From Rhizobiaceae bacterium (GTDB lineage: Bacteria > Pseudomonadota > Alphaproteobacteria > Rhizobiales > Rhizobiaceae), in the NCBI GenBank assembly GCA_019635755.1, contig JAHBYW010000004.1, forward strand, positions 372,001 to 436,000: a DNA stretch of 64,000 bases. The letters run 5' to 3'. Made by a program: the position numbers and the translations under genes. Below are positions 27,529 through 35,610 of the stretch, in pieces (position 1 is the first letter of the stretch; every line of letters begins with the position of its first letter). Under the pieces are notes generated by a model, which ran no database searches, was not told the origin of the DNA, and saw only the letters and a list, made by a program, of their open reading frames with translations.

Positions 27529-28302
27529 ATGCGTATTTCCAAGCTTCTGCTCGCTGCGACGGCGACGCTTGCCCTCGCGGCGGGCGCGGCGCAGGCGCAG
27601 GACACACTGCGGATCGGCACCGAAGGCGCCTACCCGCCCTTCAACAACCTGACCGCCGACGGCCAGTTGGTCGGCTTCGACATCGACATCGCCAACGCGC
27701 TCTGCGACGAGATGAAGGTCAAGTGCGAATTCGTCACGCAGGACTGGGACGGCATCATACCCGCGCTGCAGGCCGGCAAGTTCGACGCCATCATCGCGTC
27801 GATGTCGATCACCGAGGAGCGCAAGCAGAAGGTCGACTTCACGAACAAGTACTACAACACGCCGCCGGCGATCGCCGCCGCGAAGGACAGCGGCATCAAC
27901 GGCGTCAGCAAGGAAGACCTGGCCGGGAAGACCATCGGCGTGGCGACCTCGACCATCCACTACAACTACTCCGAGCTGACCTACACGGACTCGACCATCA
28001 AGGGTTATCCGACCAGCCAGGAGGAGCAGCTCGATCTCGCGTCGGGCCGCATCGACGCGATCAACGACGACATCAGCGTGCTCGAGGAATGGCTGAAGAC
28101 GCCGGACGGCGCCTGCTGCCACATCGTCGGCACGATCACGCCGATCCCGGAAATCCATGGTCCCGGCGCAGGCATCGCGGTGCGCAAGGGCGAGACCGCT
28201 CTCGTGGAGAAGTTCAACAAGGCCATCGACGCCATCCGCGCCAACGGCAAGTACCAGGAAATCAACGCCAAGTACTTCCCGTACGACGTCTACGGCGGCT
28301 GA
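27529..28302 (+). CDS. Polar amino acid ABC transporter, periplasmic binding protein
   Basis: 257 aa with a signal peptide (basic MRISK, hydrophobic core, AAQAQD). The family 3 solute-binding fold is clear: LRIGTEGAYPPFN, LVGFDIDIANALCDEM, QDWDGIIPALQAGKFDAII, and the second-lobe EEQLDLASGRIDAINDD. Closest in pattern to Lys/Arg/Orn/His binders, but specificity is inferred. GAGAGGAACC precedes the ATG. Two permease genes follow; the ATPase gene is missing from the cluster. Confidence 0.92.
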   Translation: MRISKLLLAATATLALAAGAAQAQDTLRIGTEGAYPPFNNLTADGQLVGFDIDIANALCDEMKVKCEFVTQDWDGIIPALQAGKFDAIIASMSITEERKQKVDFTNKYYNTPPAIAAAKDSGINGVSKEDLAGKTIGVATSTIHYNYSELTYTDSTIKGYPTSQEEQLDLASGRIDAINDDISVLEEWLKTPDGACCHIVGTITPIPEIHGPGAGIAVRKGETALVEKFNKAIDAIRANGKYQEINAKYFPYDVYGG

Positions 28303-28311
28303 TGCCGCGTC

Positions 28312-28345
28312 GCGGGCAGCGGCGACGTCCGCTGCCCGCTTTCCC
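28312..28345 (+). promoter_or_regulatory. Intercistronic stem-loop after binding-protein gene
   Basis: GCGGGCAGCGG (28312-28322), loop CGACGT, CCGCTGCCCGC (28329-28339): an 11-bp perfect stem ending in TTTCCC. Such hairpins usually protect the binding-protein mRNA and reduce read-through into the permease genes, giving excess binding protein. Confidence 0.7.
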
Positions 28346-28376
28346 TCCGCCGGCCAGCCGAAGGTGCCCCTGACTG

Positions 28377-29090
28377 ATGCAAAGTGCCTTGACGCTCCTG
28401 AGCTGGGGACCGGAAGGCTGGCTGGATGACATATTCTACGGCGCCTACATCACCGTCTCGCTGGCGCTCGCGACGCTTCCCCTCGGTCTCCTGATCGGTT
28501 TCTTCGTCGCGCTCGCCAAGAACTCCGAGGAGCCGACCCTCCGCCTCGCCGGCAACATCTACACGACGATCTTCCGCGGCCTGCCCGAACTGCTGACGCT
28601 GTTCCTGATCTATTTCGGCGCGCAGACGGGCATCCAGAGCCTCGTCAAGCTGATCCGGCCGGACGCGATGATCGAGGTCAACAGCTTCGTCTCCGGCATG
28701 GTCGCGCTCGGCGTCGTCCTGTCGTCCTACGCGAGCGAGGTGTTCCTCTCCGCCTTCCGCGCCATCCCCCGCGGGCAATATGAAGGCGGCTATTCGATCG
28801 GCCTGTCCGGCTTCCAGACCATGCGCCTGGTGGTGCTGCCGCAGCTGATCCGCATCGCCTTGCCTGGCCTGGCGAACCTCTGGCTGGTGCTTCTCCTGAA
28901 CACCGCGCTCGTTTCAGCCATCGGCCTGTCGGACATTCTGCGCCAGGCCGGCATCGCAGCGCGTGTCACCCGCGAGCCCTTCCTGTTCTTCGGCCTCGCC
29001 ACGCTGATCTATCTCGGCCTTGCCGTCATCTCGTCGATCGGGGTGCGGCAGGTCGAGCGCGCCGTCGGTCGCAGCGAGGGCACGCGATGA
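28377..29090 (+). CDS. Amino acid ABC transporter permease (HisQ-like)
   Basis: 237 aa integral membrane subunit with about five helices. The EAA loop contacting the ATPase reads EGGYSIGLSGFQTMRLVVLPQ, and the preceding FRGLPELLTLFLIYFG segment is the HisM/HisQ-type signature of polar amino acid importers. It follows the binding protein and its stop overlaps the second permease start (ATGA). Confidence 0.92.
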   Translation: MQSALTLLSWGPEGWLDDIFYGAYITVSLALATLPLGLLIGFFVALAKNSEEPTLRLAGNIYTTIFRGLPELLTLFLIYFGAQTGIQSLVKLIRPDAMIEVNSFVSGMVALGVVLSSYASEVFLSAFRAIPRGQYEGGYSIGLSGFQTMRLVVLPQLIRIALPGLANLWLVLLLNTALVSAIGLSDILRQAGIAARVTREPFLFFGLATLIYLGLAVISSIGVRQVERAVGRSEGTR

Positions 29091-29911
29091 CGCTGGCCAC
29101 GACCGCCGACGACGCCATGCCCGTGCCGAAAGCGCGGGCTTGGACGCGGGAGCGCGTCGCCGGGACGATGCTGCTCGGCCTCTGGGCCGCCGTCTTCGCG
29201 GCGCTGGCCGCCTATCTCGTCGCCGCCTGGAACCCGGAGCTCTTCAGCCGCTGGGCGCCGGCCTACCTGTCCGGCCTGGGCACGACGATGCTGCTCGTCG
29301 TCATCTCGACGCTGCTGGGCGCCATCCTGTCCGTGCCGGTCGCCTGGGGCCGCATGGCGAAGAACCCCGTCGCGCGCTTCCTCGCCTATTGCTGGGTCTA
29401 CTTCTTCCGCGGCACGCCGCTGCTGGCCCAGACCTTCCTCATCTACTACGGCGCCGGATCCTTCTCGGGCTGGCTGCAGGAGCACGGCCTCTGGTTCTTC
29501 TTCCGCGAGGCCTGGAATTGCGCCATCCTCGCCTTCACGCTGAACACCTCCGCCTATCAGGCCGAAATCCTGCGCGGTGCCATCCAGAGCGTGCCGAAGG
29601 GACAGTGGGAAGGCGCCGCCTCGCTCGGCCTCCACACGGTCCAGACGCTGCGCAAAGTCATCATGCCCCAGGCCCTGATCGTTGCCTTGCGGCCCTACGG
29701 CAACGAAGTCGTGCTGATGATCAAGAGCTCGGCCGTCGTCGCGCTGATCACCGTACCGGACCTGATGGGGCAGACCCGCCTCGCCTTTTCGCGCAGCTTC
29801 GATTTCCAGACCTACATCTGGGCCGCGCTGATCTACCTCGCCGTCGTCGAAGCGCTGCGGCACGGCGTCGACTGGATCGAGCGCCGGATCACCCGCCACC
29901 TGAAGCGGTAG
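29087..29911 (+). CDS. Amino acid ABC transporter permease (HisM-like)
   Basis: 274 aa partner permease. FFRGTPLLAQTFLIYYGAGS is the conserved periplasmic-side signature and EGAASLGLHTVQTLRKVIMPQ the EAA loop. An N-terminal extension of ~35 residues precedes the first helix. The two permeases would pair as a heterodimer. No ATP-binding gene follows: the next gene, 83 bases on, is an amidase on the other strand. Confidence 0.92.
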   Translation: MTLATTADDAMPVPKARAWTRERVAGTMLLGLWAAVFAALAAYLVAAWNPELFSRWAPAYLSGLGTTMLLVVISTLLGAILSVPVAWGRMAKNPVARFLAYCWVYFFRGTPLLAQTFLIYYGAGSFSGWLQEHGLWFFFREAWNCAILAFTLNTSAYQAEILRGAIQSVPKGQWEGAASLGLHTVQTLRKVIMPQALIVALRPYGNEVVLMIKSSAVVALITVPDLMGQTRLAFSRSFDFQTYIWAALIYLAVVEALRHGVDWIERRITRHLKR

Positions 29912-29994
29912 CGTTCGCGGCGCGACGGGCCAACCGCCCTCCGGAGGAAGCCCACCGTCCGTGGCCGCAGGACTCGGCCGCCGCAGCGGGCGCT

Positions 29995-30717
29995 TCAGGC
30001 TCCGACGGCAGCCCAGTCGAAGGCGGGGCCGATATCCCACTTCCCGCTGGGACGGTAATTCACATGACTGCAGATGCCGCGGAAATTGCGGCCGGCGTCC
30101 GGTGTCTGGAACACGGAGTAGCGTCGGTTCGCGGGCAGGAACGTCGCCGGAATGCCGTGCTTTTGCGTCAGGACGCGCAGCAGGTTGCGCACGGCCGCAT
30201 ATTGGGCCTGCGTGTAGGTCGCGTAGTGGACCTTCCCCCGGTACGGCTCAGCGAGCGTCTGGTAGTATTGGTTGTCCGCGACGGCGCAGTACCGATCGCC
30301 ATAATAGTTCCACATCCAGTTTCCGCTGCGGTCGAGATAGCCGATGTTGCTGATCTCTATGCCGATCGAGGATCGGGAGATCGCCTCGTTGCCGCCGACT
30401 GTTCCCAGTCCGGTGTGGAAGGACCATTTCTCGGTCGGAAACAGGCGGTAGATCCTGCCGTTGCGCGCGACTACGAACGACACGCTCACATGGTAGCTCG
30501 GCGTGGTCAGGGTCGAAATATCGCCGCCGAGAAAGCCGGTCGTGAAATGCAAAACGATCCGGCGTTTATCTGAGTTTGCGTTGTAATAGTGCGATGCATG
30601 GCCAGGACGGACGTCAAACAGTTGCAGATTGCCTTCGAGACCTGCCGCGAGCTTGCCTTGATTCATCAATACGGCATGCGTTTGATTTTCATACTGAGCG
30701 ATTTCACCGGCAAGCAT
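29995..30717 (-). CDS. Amidase_2-type N-acetylmuramoyl-L-alanine amidase
   Basis: 240 aa peptidoglycan-recognition/amidase-2 fold. Zinc ligands are likely the His in IVLHFTTG, the His in CSHVNYRP and the Asp in GKWDIGPAFDW; the strand GIEISNIG is the usual central core. There is no signal peptide, so it must act inside the cell (wall recycling of imported fragments), leave by another route, or be a lytic enzyme of phage or toxin origin. The 5' end and its upstream region are clearly more AT-rich than the surroundings, which hints at transfer. Confidence 0.8.
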   Translation of the reverse strand: MLAGEIAQYENQTHAVLMNQGKLAAGLEGNLQLFDVRPGHASHYYNANSDKRRIVLHFTTGFLGGDISTLTTPSYHVSVSFVVARNGRIYRLFPTEKWSFHTGLGTVGGNEAISRSSIGIEISNIGYLDRSGNWMWNYYGDRYCAVADNQYYQTLAEPYRGKVHYATYTQAQYAAVRNLLRVLTQKHGIPATFLPANRRYSVFQTPDAGRNFRGICSHVNYRPSGKWDIGPAFDWAAVGA

Positions 30718-30900
30718 TGGTCAATTCCCCCTTTATATGCATTTCTCCCATTCTTTACACAGACTCGATGATGAGTCGAATCTATATTTAGTACTATACT
30801 TTGGCGCCGAAGAACTCGCACCCCCGCGCTGCTGCACCGCCTGCGCTTGACGTCCCAGGCGTGCCGATTATGCCTATCAGCCGTTGGTGGGAGATCGCGG

Positions 30901-31776
30901 ATGGCAAAGGTCGCATTCATCGGGCTCGGCGTGATGGGCTATCCGATGGCCGGGCACCTGTTGAAGAAGGGCGGCCACGAGGTCACGGTCTACAACCGCT
31001 CGAAGTCCAAGGCCGAGAAATGGGTCGCGGAGTATGGCGGGCGGGCCGCCGATACCCCGCAGGAGGCCGCCGCGGGCCGGGACTTCGTGTTTGCCTGCGT
31101 CGGCAATGACGACGACCTGCGCGACGTCACGATCGGCCATGACGGCGCTTTCAAGGACATGGCCACGGGCAGCGTCTTCATCGACAACACGACGGCGTCC
31201 GCCTCGGTCGCGCGCGAGCTTTGGGAGAAGGCAGAGGCGCGCGGCTTCGGCTTCCTCGATGCCCCCGTGTCTGGGGGCCAGGCAGGTGCGGTGAACGGCC
31301 AGCTGACCGTCATGGTCGGCGGCACGGAGGAGGATTTCGCCAAGGCCAGGCCCGTCATCGACTCCTACGCGAAGATGGTCGGCCTGATGGGGTCGGCCGG
31401 CGCTGGGCAGCTCACCAAGATGATCAACCAGATCTGCATCGCGGGGTTGGTCCAGGGGCTCGCCGAAGGCCTGAATTTCGGCATGCATGCCGGCCTCGAC
31501 ATCGAAAAGGTGATCGAGGTCATCTCCAAAGGTGCCGCCGGCTCCTGGCAGATGGAGAACCGCCACAAGACGATGAATGCCGGCACGTACGATTTCGGCT
31601 TCGCGGTCGACTGGATGCGCAAGGATCTCGGCATCTGTCTCGCGGAAGCCGACCGCAACGGCGCGAGCCTTCCGGTCACGGCGCTCGTCGACCAGTTCTA
31701 CAAGGACGTCCAGGCCATGGGTGGCGGGCGCTGGGATACGTCTTCCCTGCTGGCGAGGCTGCGGAAGACGGCCTGA
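30901..31776 (+). CDS. NAD(P)-dependent beta-hydroxyacid dehydrogenase (3-hydroxyisobutyrate dehydrogenase family)
   Basis: 291 aa. The Rossmann motif FIGLGVMGYPMAGHL opens the protein; FLDAPVSGGQAGAVNGQLTVMVGG is the substrate-binding signature, and the catalytic Lys lies in GQLTKMINQ. The family includes 3-hydroxyisobutyrate dehydrogenase, tartronate semialdehyde reductase and succinic semialdehyde reductases, and the sequence alone does not choose. The start is the ATG at 30901. The AlkD-like gene follows five bases after the stop. Confidence 0.88.
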   Translation: MAKVAFIGLGVMGYPMAGHLLKKGGHEVTVYNRSKSKAEKWVAEYGGRAADTPQEAAAGRDFVFACVGNDDDLRDVTIGHDGAFKDMATGSVFIDNTTASASVARELWEKAEARGFGFLDAPVSGGQAGAVNGQLTVMVGGTEEDFAKARPVIDSYAKMVGLMGSAGAGQLTKMINQICIAGLVQGLAEGLNFGMHAGLDIEKVIEVISKGAAGSWQMENRHKTMNAGTYDFGFAVDWMRKDLGICLAEADRNGASLPVTALVDQFYKDVQAMGGGRWDTSSLLARLRKTA

Positions 31777-31781
31777 ACCCG

Positions 31782-32501
31782 ATGCGCGCCGCCCCGTCGC
31801 CAGACTGGACCGCGGCAGACGCCATCGATCATCTGCGCAGCCTCGACTCGCCCGCGAACCGGGTTGGCATGGCGCGCTTCGGCATCAAGGCCGACGCCGC
31901 GTTCGGCGTGCCGAACGCCGTGCTGCATCCGATGGCACGCGCCATGGGGCGCGATCACGCCCGGGCCCTCGAGCTGTGGGCGAGCGGTTTCCGCGAAGCC
32001 AGGTTGCTGGCCACGTTCACGGAAGAGCCGGAGAAGGTGGCACGGCCACAGGCGGTCGCCATGGCCGCGGACTTCGATTCGTGGGAGATCGTCGACCATG
32101 CGGCCGATCTCTTCTGCGATGCCGGGCTCGCACCGTCGCTTGTCCCCGTCTTCGCCCGCGACGAGCGCGAATTCGTGAAGCGGTGCGCTTTCGCGATGAT
32201 CGCCTGGGCGTCGGCGCATCTGAAGAAGGAGCCGGACGCGACCTTCCTCGGCTGGCTGGACCTGATCGAGGCCAACGCCACAGATCCGCGCAACTTCGTG
32301 AAGAAGGCCGTCAGCTGGGCGCTGAGGCAGATCGGCAAGCGGTCCATGGCACTCCACCGCCCTGCCCTCGACCTTGCGAAACGACTGGCGGACTCCGACG
32401 ACAGGGCCGCGCGGTGGATCGGCAAGGACGCGGTCAGGGAGCTGACCGATCCCAGGCAGCTCGAGCGGCTGGCGGCGCGCTCCGCGCGCACGAAGCGGTG
32501 A
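31782..32501 (+). CDS. DNA alkylation repair protein (AlkD-like HEAT repeats)
   Basis: 239 aa alpha-helical protein of the AlkD/AlkC group, which excises cationic alkylated bases such as 7-methylguanine. Helical repeat blocks are seen around ALELWASGFREARLLATF and the conserved SWEIVDHAADLF, followed by KRCAFAMIAWASAHLKK and NFVKKAVSWALRQIGK; the Trp/Asp lining of the DNA-binding concave face is plausible. The start at 31782 keeps a 5-base gap to the dehydrogenase gene; coupling is likely positional. Confidence 0.87.
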   Translation: MRAAPSPDWTAADAIDHLRSLDSPANRVGMARFGIKADAAFGVPNAVLHPMARAMGRDHARALELWASGFREARLLATFTEEPEKVARPQAVAMAADFDSWEIVDHAADLFCDAGLAPSLVPVFARDEREFVKRCAFAMIAWASAHLKKEPDATFLGWLDLIEANATDPRNFVKKAVSWALRQIGKRSMALHRPALDLAKRLADSDDRAARWIGKDAVRELTDPRQLERLAARSARTKR

Positions 32502-32538
32502 ATTGACCCGGCCGGGACATGCCGGTTTAGTGCGCGGC

Positions 32539-33060
32539 ATGAAGCGGCTCGACCTGAAGACGATCCTGGCCCTGGCGGCGCTGGCGGCGCCGCTGAGCGC
32601 GGCCGCCGCGCCCGGCTCCCTGCCGATCACATGGCGCGATCTCGCCCCCGCCGGGGGCGCTGCAACCACCGCAGTCGACGCCCCGCTGTCGGAGAATCTG
32701 GCCGGCCAGGAGATCCGCATCGAGGGCTATCTGCTGCCGGTCGACCGCGAGGAGGACCGCGTCTACCAGTTCATGCTCGTCCCCTGGGTGGGTGCCTGCA
32801 GCCACATGCCCCAGCCGCCGGTGAACCAGATGGTGCTGGTGACGCCGTCGACGCCATACCGCCTGGCCGAGGCCTATGAGCCGGTGGCCGTCACCGGAAC
32901 GCTGCGCACGGGCGTCGAGCGCACCCAGTTCTTCCTGCTGGACGGCGTCATCCAGCTCGACGCCGGCTACTCCATCGGGCGTGCCGAGGTCGAGCACATG
33001 GACAAGGTCGACCGCCCAGTCGCGCCGGGCTCCAACCCGTGGAAGGCGATCATCAAGTAG
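32539..33060 (+). CDS. DUF3299 secreted protein
   Basis: 173 aa with a signal peptide ending near SAAAAP. The mature part begins ITWRDLAP and has the DUF3299 pattern GQEIRIEGYLLPVDRE and LVPWVGACSHMPQPPVNQMV, with one Cys. The family is periplasmic or lipoprotein-like, often near ABC exporters; function unknown. Its stop lies six bases from the end of the convergent Lrp gene. The start at 32539 is chosen so the basic MKRLDLK leads the signal peptide. Confidence 0.85.
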   Translation: MKRLDLKTILALAALAAPLSAAAAPGSLPITWRDLAPAGGAATTAVDAPLSENLAGQEIRIEGYLLPVDREEDRVYQFMLVPWVGACSHMPQPPVNQMVLVTPSTPYRLAEAYEPVAVTGTLRTGVERTQFFLLDGVIQLDAGYSIGRAEVEHMDKVDRPVAPGSNPWKAIIK

Positions 33061-33066
33061 CGTCTG

Positions 33067-33558
33067 CTACGCGGCCCGCTCGCCGCTGTCCTTGTCGAGG
33101 ATCATGTAGTCGAGCGGCATTTCGGTCGTGTACTTGATCTGCTCCATCGCGAAAGCCGAGGAGACGTCCCGGATTTCGATCTTGGCGATCAGCCGCTTGT
33201 AGAAGGCGTCATAGGCGGCGATGTCCGGCACGACGACCCGCAGCAGATAGTCGACATCGCCGCTCATGCGGTAGAACTCGACCACCTCGGGAAACTCCTG
33301 CACCACCTCCGAGAAGCGCTTCAGCCACTCGAGGCTGTGCATGTTGGTGCGGATCGAGACGATGACGGTGACGCGCGCATTGACCTTCTCGGGATCGAGG
33401 ATGGCCACGCGGCGCTTGATCACCCCTTCTTCCTCAAGCTTCTGGATGCGCCTCCAGCACGGCGTCGTCGACAGTCCGACCTTCTTCGCGATATCGGCCA
33501 CGGCCAGCGTCGCGTTCTCCTGCAGCAGGCGCAGGATCTTGCGGTCGAGACGATCCAT
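33067..33558 (-). CDS. Lrp/AsnC family transcriptional regulator
   Basis: 163 aa. N-terminal helix-turn-helix (LDRKILRLLQENATLAVADIAKKVGLSTTPCWRRIQKLEEEGVI) followed by the RAM ligand-binding domain, with SGDVDYLLRVVVPD typical of the beta-alpha-beta core. The Rhizobiales versions often sense branched-chain or other amino acids. The start at 33558 is preferred over ATGs at 33570 and 33588 because a dyad operator lies just upstream. Confidence 0.92.
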   Translation of the reverse strand: MDRLDRKILRLLQENATLAVADIAKKVGLSTTPCWRRIQKLEEEGVIKRRVAILDPEKVNARVTVIVSIRTNMHSLEWLKRFSEVVQEFPEVVEFYRMSGDVDYLLRVVVPDIAAYDAFYKRLIAKIEIRDVSSAFAMEQIKYTTEMPLDYMILDKDSGERAA

Positions 33559-33580
33559 TGGAAACCCCATCCGGAATGGT

Positions 33581-33598
33581 TTGCTCACAGGAGAGCAA
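33581..33598. promoter_or_regulatory. Dyad operator upstream of Lrp gene
   Basis: TTGCTC (33581-33586), 6-base spacer, GAGCAA (33593-33598). It lies 23 bases before the Lrp start and next to an A-rich stretch (33616-33626). It fits autoregulation, which is usual for Lrp/AsnC genes. Confidence 0.55.
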
Positions 33599-33644
33599 CA
33601 TCAACCCAGATAGCGCAAAAAAATTCCAGCCGCAACGCCCATTT

Positions 33645-34283
33645 CTACCTGGCTTTGCGCGGATGGCCAAGACGGTCGCGCACCGCTTCGCGCAGAACCG
33701 GAAGAAGGTCACGCTCGAACCAGGGATTCTGCCTGAGCCATCCCGTGTTGCGCCAGGACGGATGCGGTAACGGCAGCACCCTGGGATTTCGCTCGGCCAT
33801 GAAGACCCGGCGCCAGTCGGCAACGGTCTCGCCGAGCGTCCGTGTCCCCTCGCCGAGATGCCAGAGCTGCGCGTGGCGGCCGATCGCCAGCACGAGATCG
33901 ACCTGCGGCATCAGCGCCAGCAGTCGCGCCCGCCAGGCCGGCGCGCATTCCCGCCGCGGCGGGAGGTCGCCGCCCCTGGCATCCTGCCCGGGAAAGCAGA
34001 ATCCCATCGGCAGGATCGCCACCTGGCGCGGATCGTAGAATTCGCTCTCCGTCACGCCCATCCAGTCGCGCAGCCGTTCGCCCGAACGGTCGGTGAAGGG
34101 CCGACCGGACATGTGCACCCTGGTTCCCGGCGCCTGGCCCGCGATCAGGATGCGCGCCGTCGTGGAAGCAACGAGCACCGGCCGCGGCTCATGCGGAAGC
34201 GGTAGCCCGACAGGCGCCTCGACGCAGATCCGACAGTGGCGAACCTCGTCGGCGAGCGCCGCCAGGAGACCGGCGCGGCTCAC
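33645..34283 (-). CDS. Uracil-DNA glycosylase family protein (Fe-S type)
   Basis: 212 aa. Motif A reads AGQAPGTRVHMSGRPFTDRSG, and motif B PHPSWRNTGWL, as in family 4/5 UDGs. Four cysteines are placed like the [4Fe-4S] ligands of that group: CRIC near the N-terminus, then GFCF and REC 16 residues apart. The exact base excised is not certain. A GTG start at 34283 overlaps the stop of the GST gene (GTGA), so the two are translationally coupled. Confidence 0.82.
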   Translation of the reverse strand: MSRAGLLAALADEVRHCRICVEAPVGLPLPHEPRPVLVASTTARILIAGQAPGTRVHMSGRPFTDRSGERLRDWMGVTESEFYDPRQVAILPMGFCFPGQDARGGDLPPRRECAPAWRARLLALMPQVDLVLAIGRHAQLWHLGEGTRTLGETVADWRRVFMAERNPRVLPLPHPSWRNTGWLRQNPWFERDLLPVLREAVRDRLGHPRKAR

Positions 34284-34891
34284 GCCTCCGCGCTCGGCCG
34301 TGCCTTCAGCGCCTGGTGCCAGCGCCTCACATTGCCGAAAGTCTCCGGGACAGCGATCCGTGCCGGCTTCATGAAGTCGACGGCGCACAGGCCGGTGATG
34401 TCGGCGATGGAGAAGGCGTCGCCGGCTGCGAACTGCCGCGACGCCAGTTCGCGATCAAGGATTTCGAGGAATTCCAGCGCCTTCGGCTTGTTGATTTCGC
34501 CCCACGCCGGCACCTGCGGGACCTCCCACTCCTTCATCGCCGGGTGGATGTGCCGGAATGCCTGCGCCACGGGCATGAAGAGGTTGAGCTCCAGCCTTCG
34601 CTGCCACATCTCGACCAGCGCCTTGCCGAGCGCGCCCGTCCCGAACAGCGGCGGCGCGCGGTGCAGTTCCTCGAAATAGCGGCAGATGGCAATCGTCTCG
34701 GTCAGGATCGTACCGTCGTCCAGTTCCAGCACGGGGAGTCGCCGAAGCGGATTGCGCTCCGCCACCGCTCCGCCCTTGTGCTCCAGCGCCGCCATGTCGA
34801 CGGGCACGAGCGGCACGGAGATCCCCTTCTCCGCGAGGAAGATGCGCACGCGGCGTGGATTGGGCGCACGCCCGCCATCATAGAGCTTCAT
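34280..34891 (-). CDS. Glutathione S-transferase family protein
   Basis: 203 aa. N-terminal thioredoxin-fold domain (MKLYDGGRAPNPRRVRIFLAEKGI, then NPLRRLPVLELDDGTILTET, the cis-Pro and glutathione-binding SxAI region reading ETIAICRY), followed by the helical C-domain with DAFSIADITGLCAVDF. Substrate unknown; the residue after the first strand is Asn/Pro rather than the classic Tyr or Cys. Part of a minus-strand run of nuclease, GST and UDG. Confidence 0.88.
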   Translation of the reverse strand: MKLYDGGRAPNPRRVRIFLAEKGISVPLVPVDMAALEHKGGAVAERNPLRRLPVLELDDGTILTETIAICRYFEELHRAPPLFGTGALGKALVEMWQRRLELNLFMPVAQAFRHIHPAMKEWEVPQVPAWGEINKPKALEFLEILDRELASRQFAAGDAFSIADITGLCAVDFMKPARIAVPETFGNVRRWHQALKARPSAEA

Positions 34892-34929
34892 GTCGATCCT
34901 CCCGCCACAACCTAACCATGCAGGGACGG

Positions 34930-35535
34930 TCAAGAGAAGCCGAAGAGCTGTCGCAGCCAGTTGAGCATCGCGCCGAGATGATCGTGCCGGGCCTCGGCCA
35001 GGCCGCCATGCTGCTCGCGCCAAGCCTTCGGCATGTCGAAATCCCCGGCCCACAGGCCGCGCCCCGCCTGTCGCGCCTCTGCCTCCGCGTCTTCGTAGTC
35101 GCCGAACGCGACGGCCCAGCCCCGCTCGACAAGGATGCGGTTGATGTCGCGCCCGCTCGCCCGGCATGTCGCGAGCCGCCGTCCGTAGCGGTCGAGTTCC
35201 CACCCCTCGCATGTGACGGACGTGTCGGCGACGATATCTGCCAGGGCGCGGAGCGCTTCTCGCCCGCAAGGATAATCGGCGCCCGCGCGCCGGCAGCTCT
35301 GGTCGAGTTCCGGCGCGTCGAGGCCGCGGAGCCGGATTCGCTCGCCGGCAAGCCGCAGCGAGTCTCCGTCGGTGGCCACCGCGAGACCGACCATGCGGCG
35401 TGCGGCCACCTGATCAACATTCATCCAGATGACGGCGACGAGGCCCAGGATCGCGACGGCCAGCACGATGTCGAGAAGGGTTCCTGCTGGCCCTCGCGGC
35501 CACCCAGAGCGACGGCGGAAGCGCGATCCTCTCAT
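34930..35535 (-). CDS. Thermonuclease (SNase-like) membrane-anchored protein
   Basis: 201 aa. A basic N-terminus and one hydrophobic helix (~residues 20-38) anchor or export it. The SNase fold follows: DGDSLRLAGERIRLRGLDAPEL with the catalytic Arg and Asp, then WELDRYGRRLATCRASGRDINRILVERGWA with the second Arg. The usual catalytic Glu of staphylococcal nuclease aligns near the ELD segment. Probably acts on nucleic acid in the periplasm. The GST gene starts 38 bases downstream of its stop. Confidence 0.82.
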   Translation of the reverse strand: MRGSRFRRRSGWPRGPAGTLLDIVLAVAILGLVAVIWMNVDQVAARRMVGLAVATDGDSLRLAGERIRLRGLDAPELDQSCRRAGADYPCGREALRALADIVADTSVTCEGWELDRYGRRLATCRASGRDINRILVERGWAVAFGDYEDAEAEARQAGRGLWAGDFDMPKAWREQHGGLAEARHDHLGAMLNWLRQLFGFS

Positions 35536-35610
35536 ATGGCAAAGAGAGTCTTAATCATTCGCACCTAGCCTGCGAACAAGCCCGGCCCGCGCGCGTAAGT
35601 TGAATCCAGT

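Noticed and set aside
31221-31781. N-terminal extension of the AlkD-like protein
   Set aside because: Overlaps the hydroxyacid dehydrogenase gene; no AlkD similarity before 31782.
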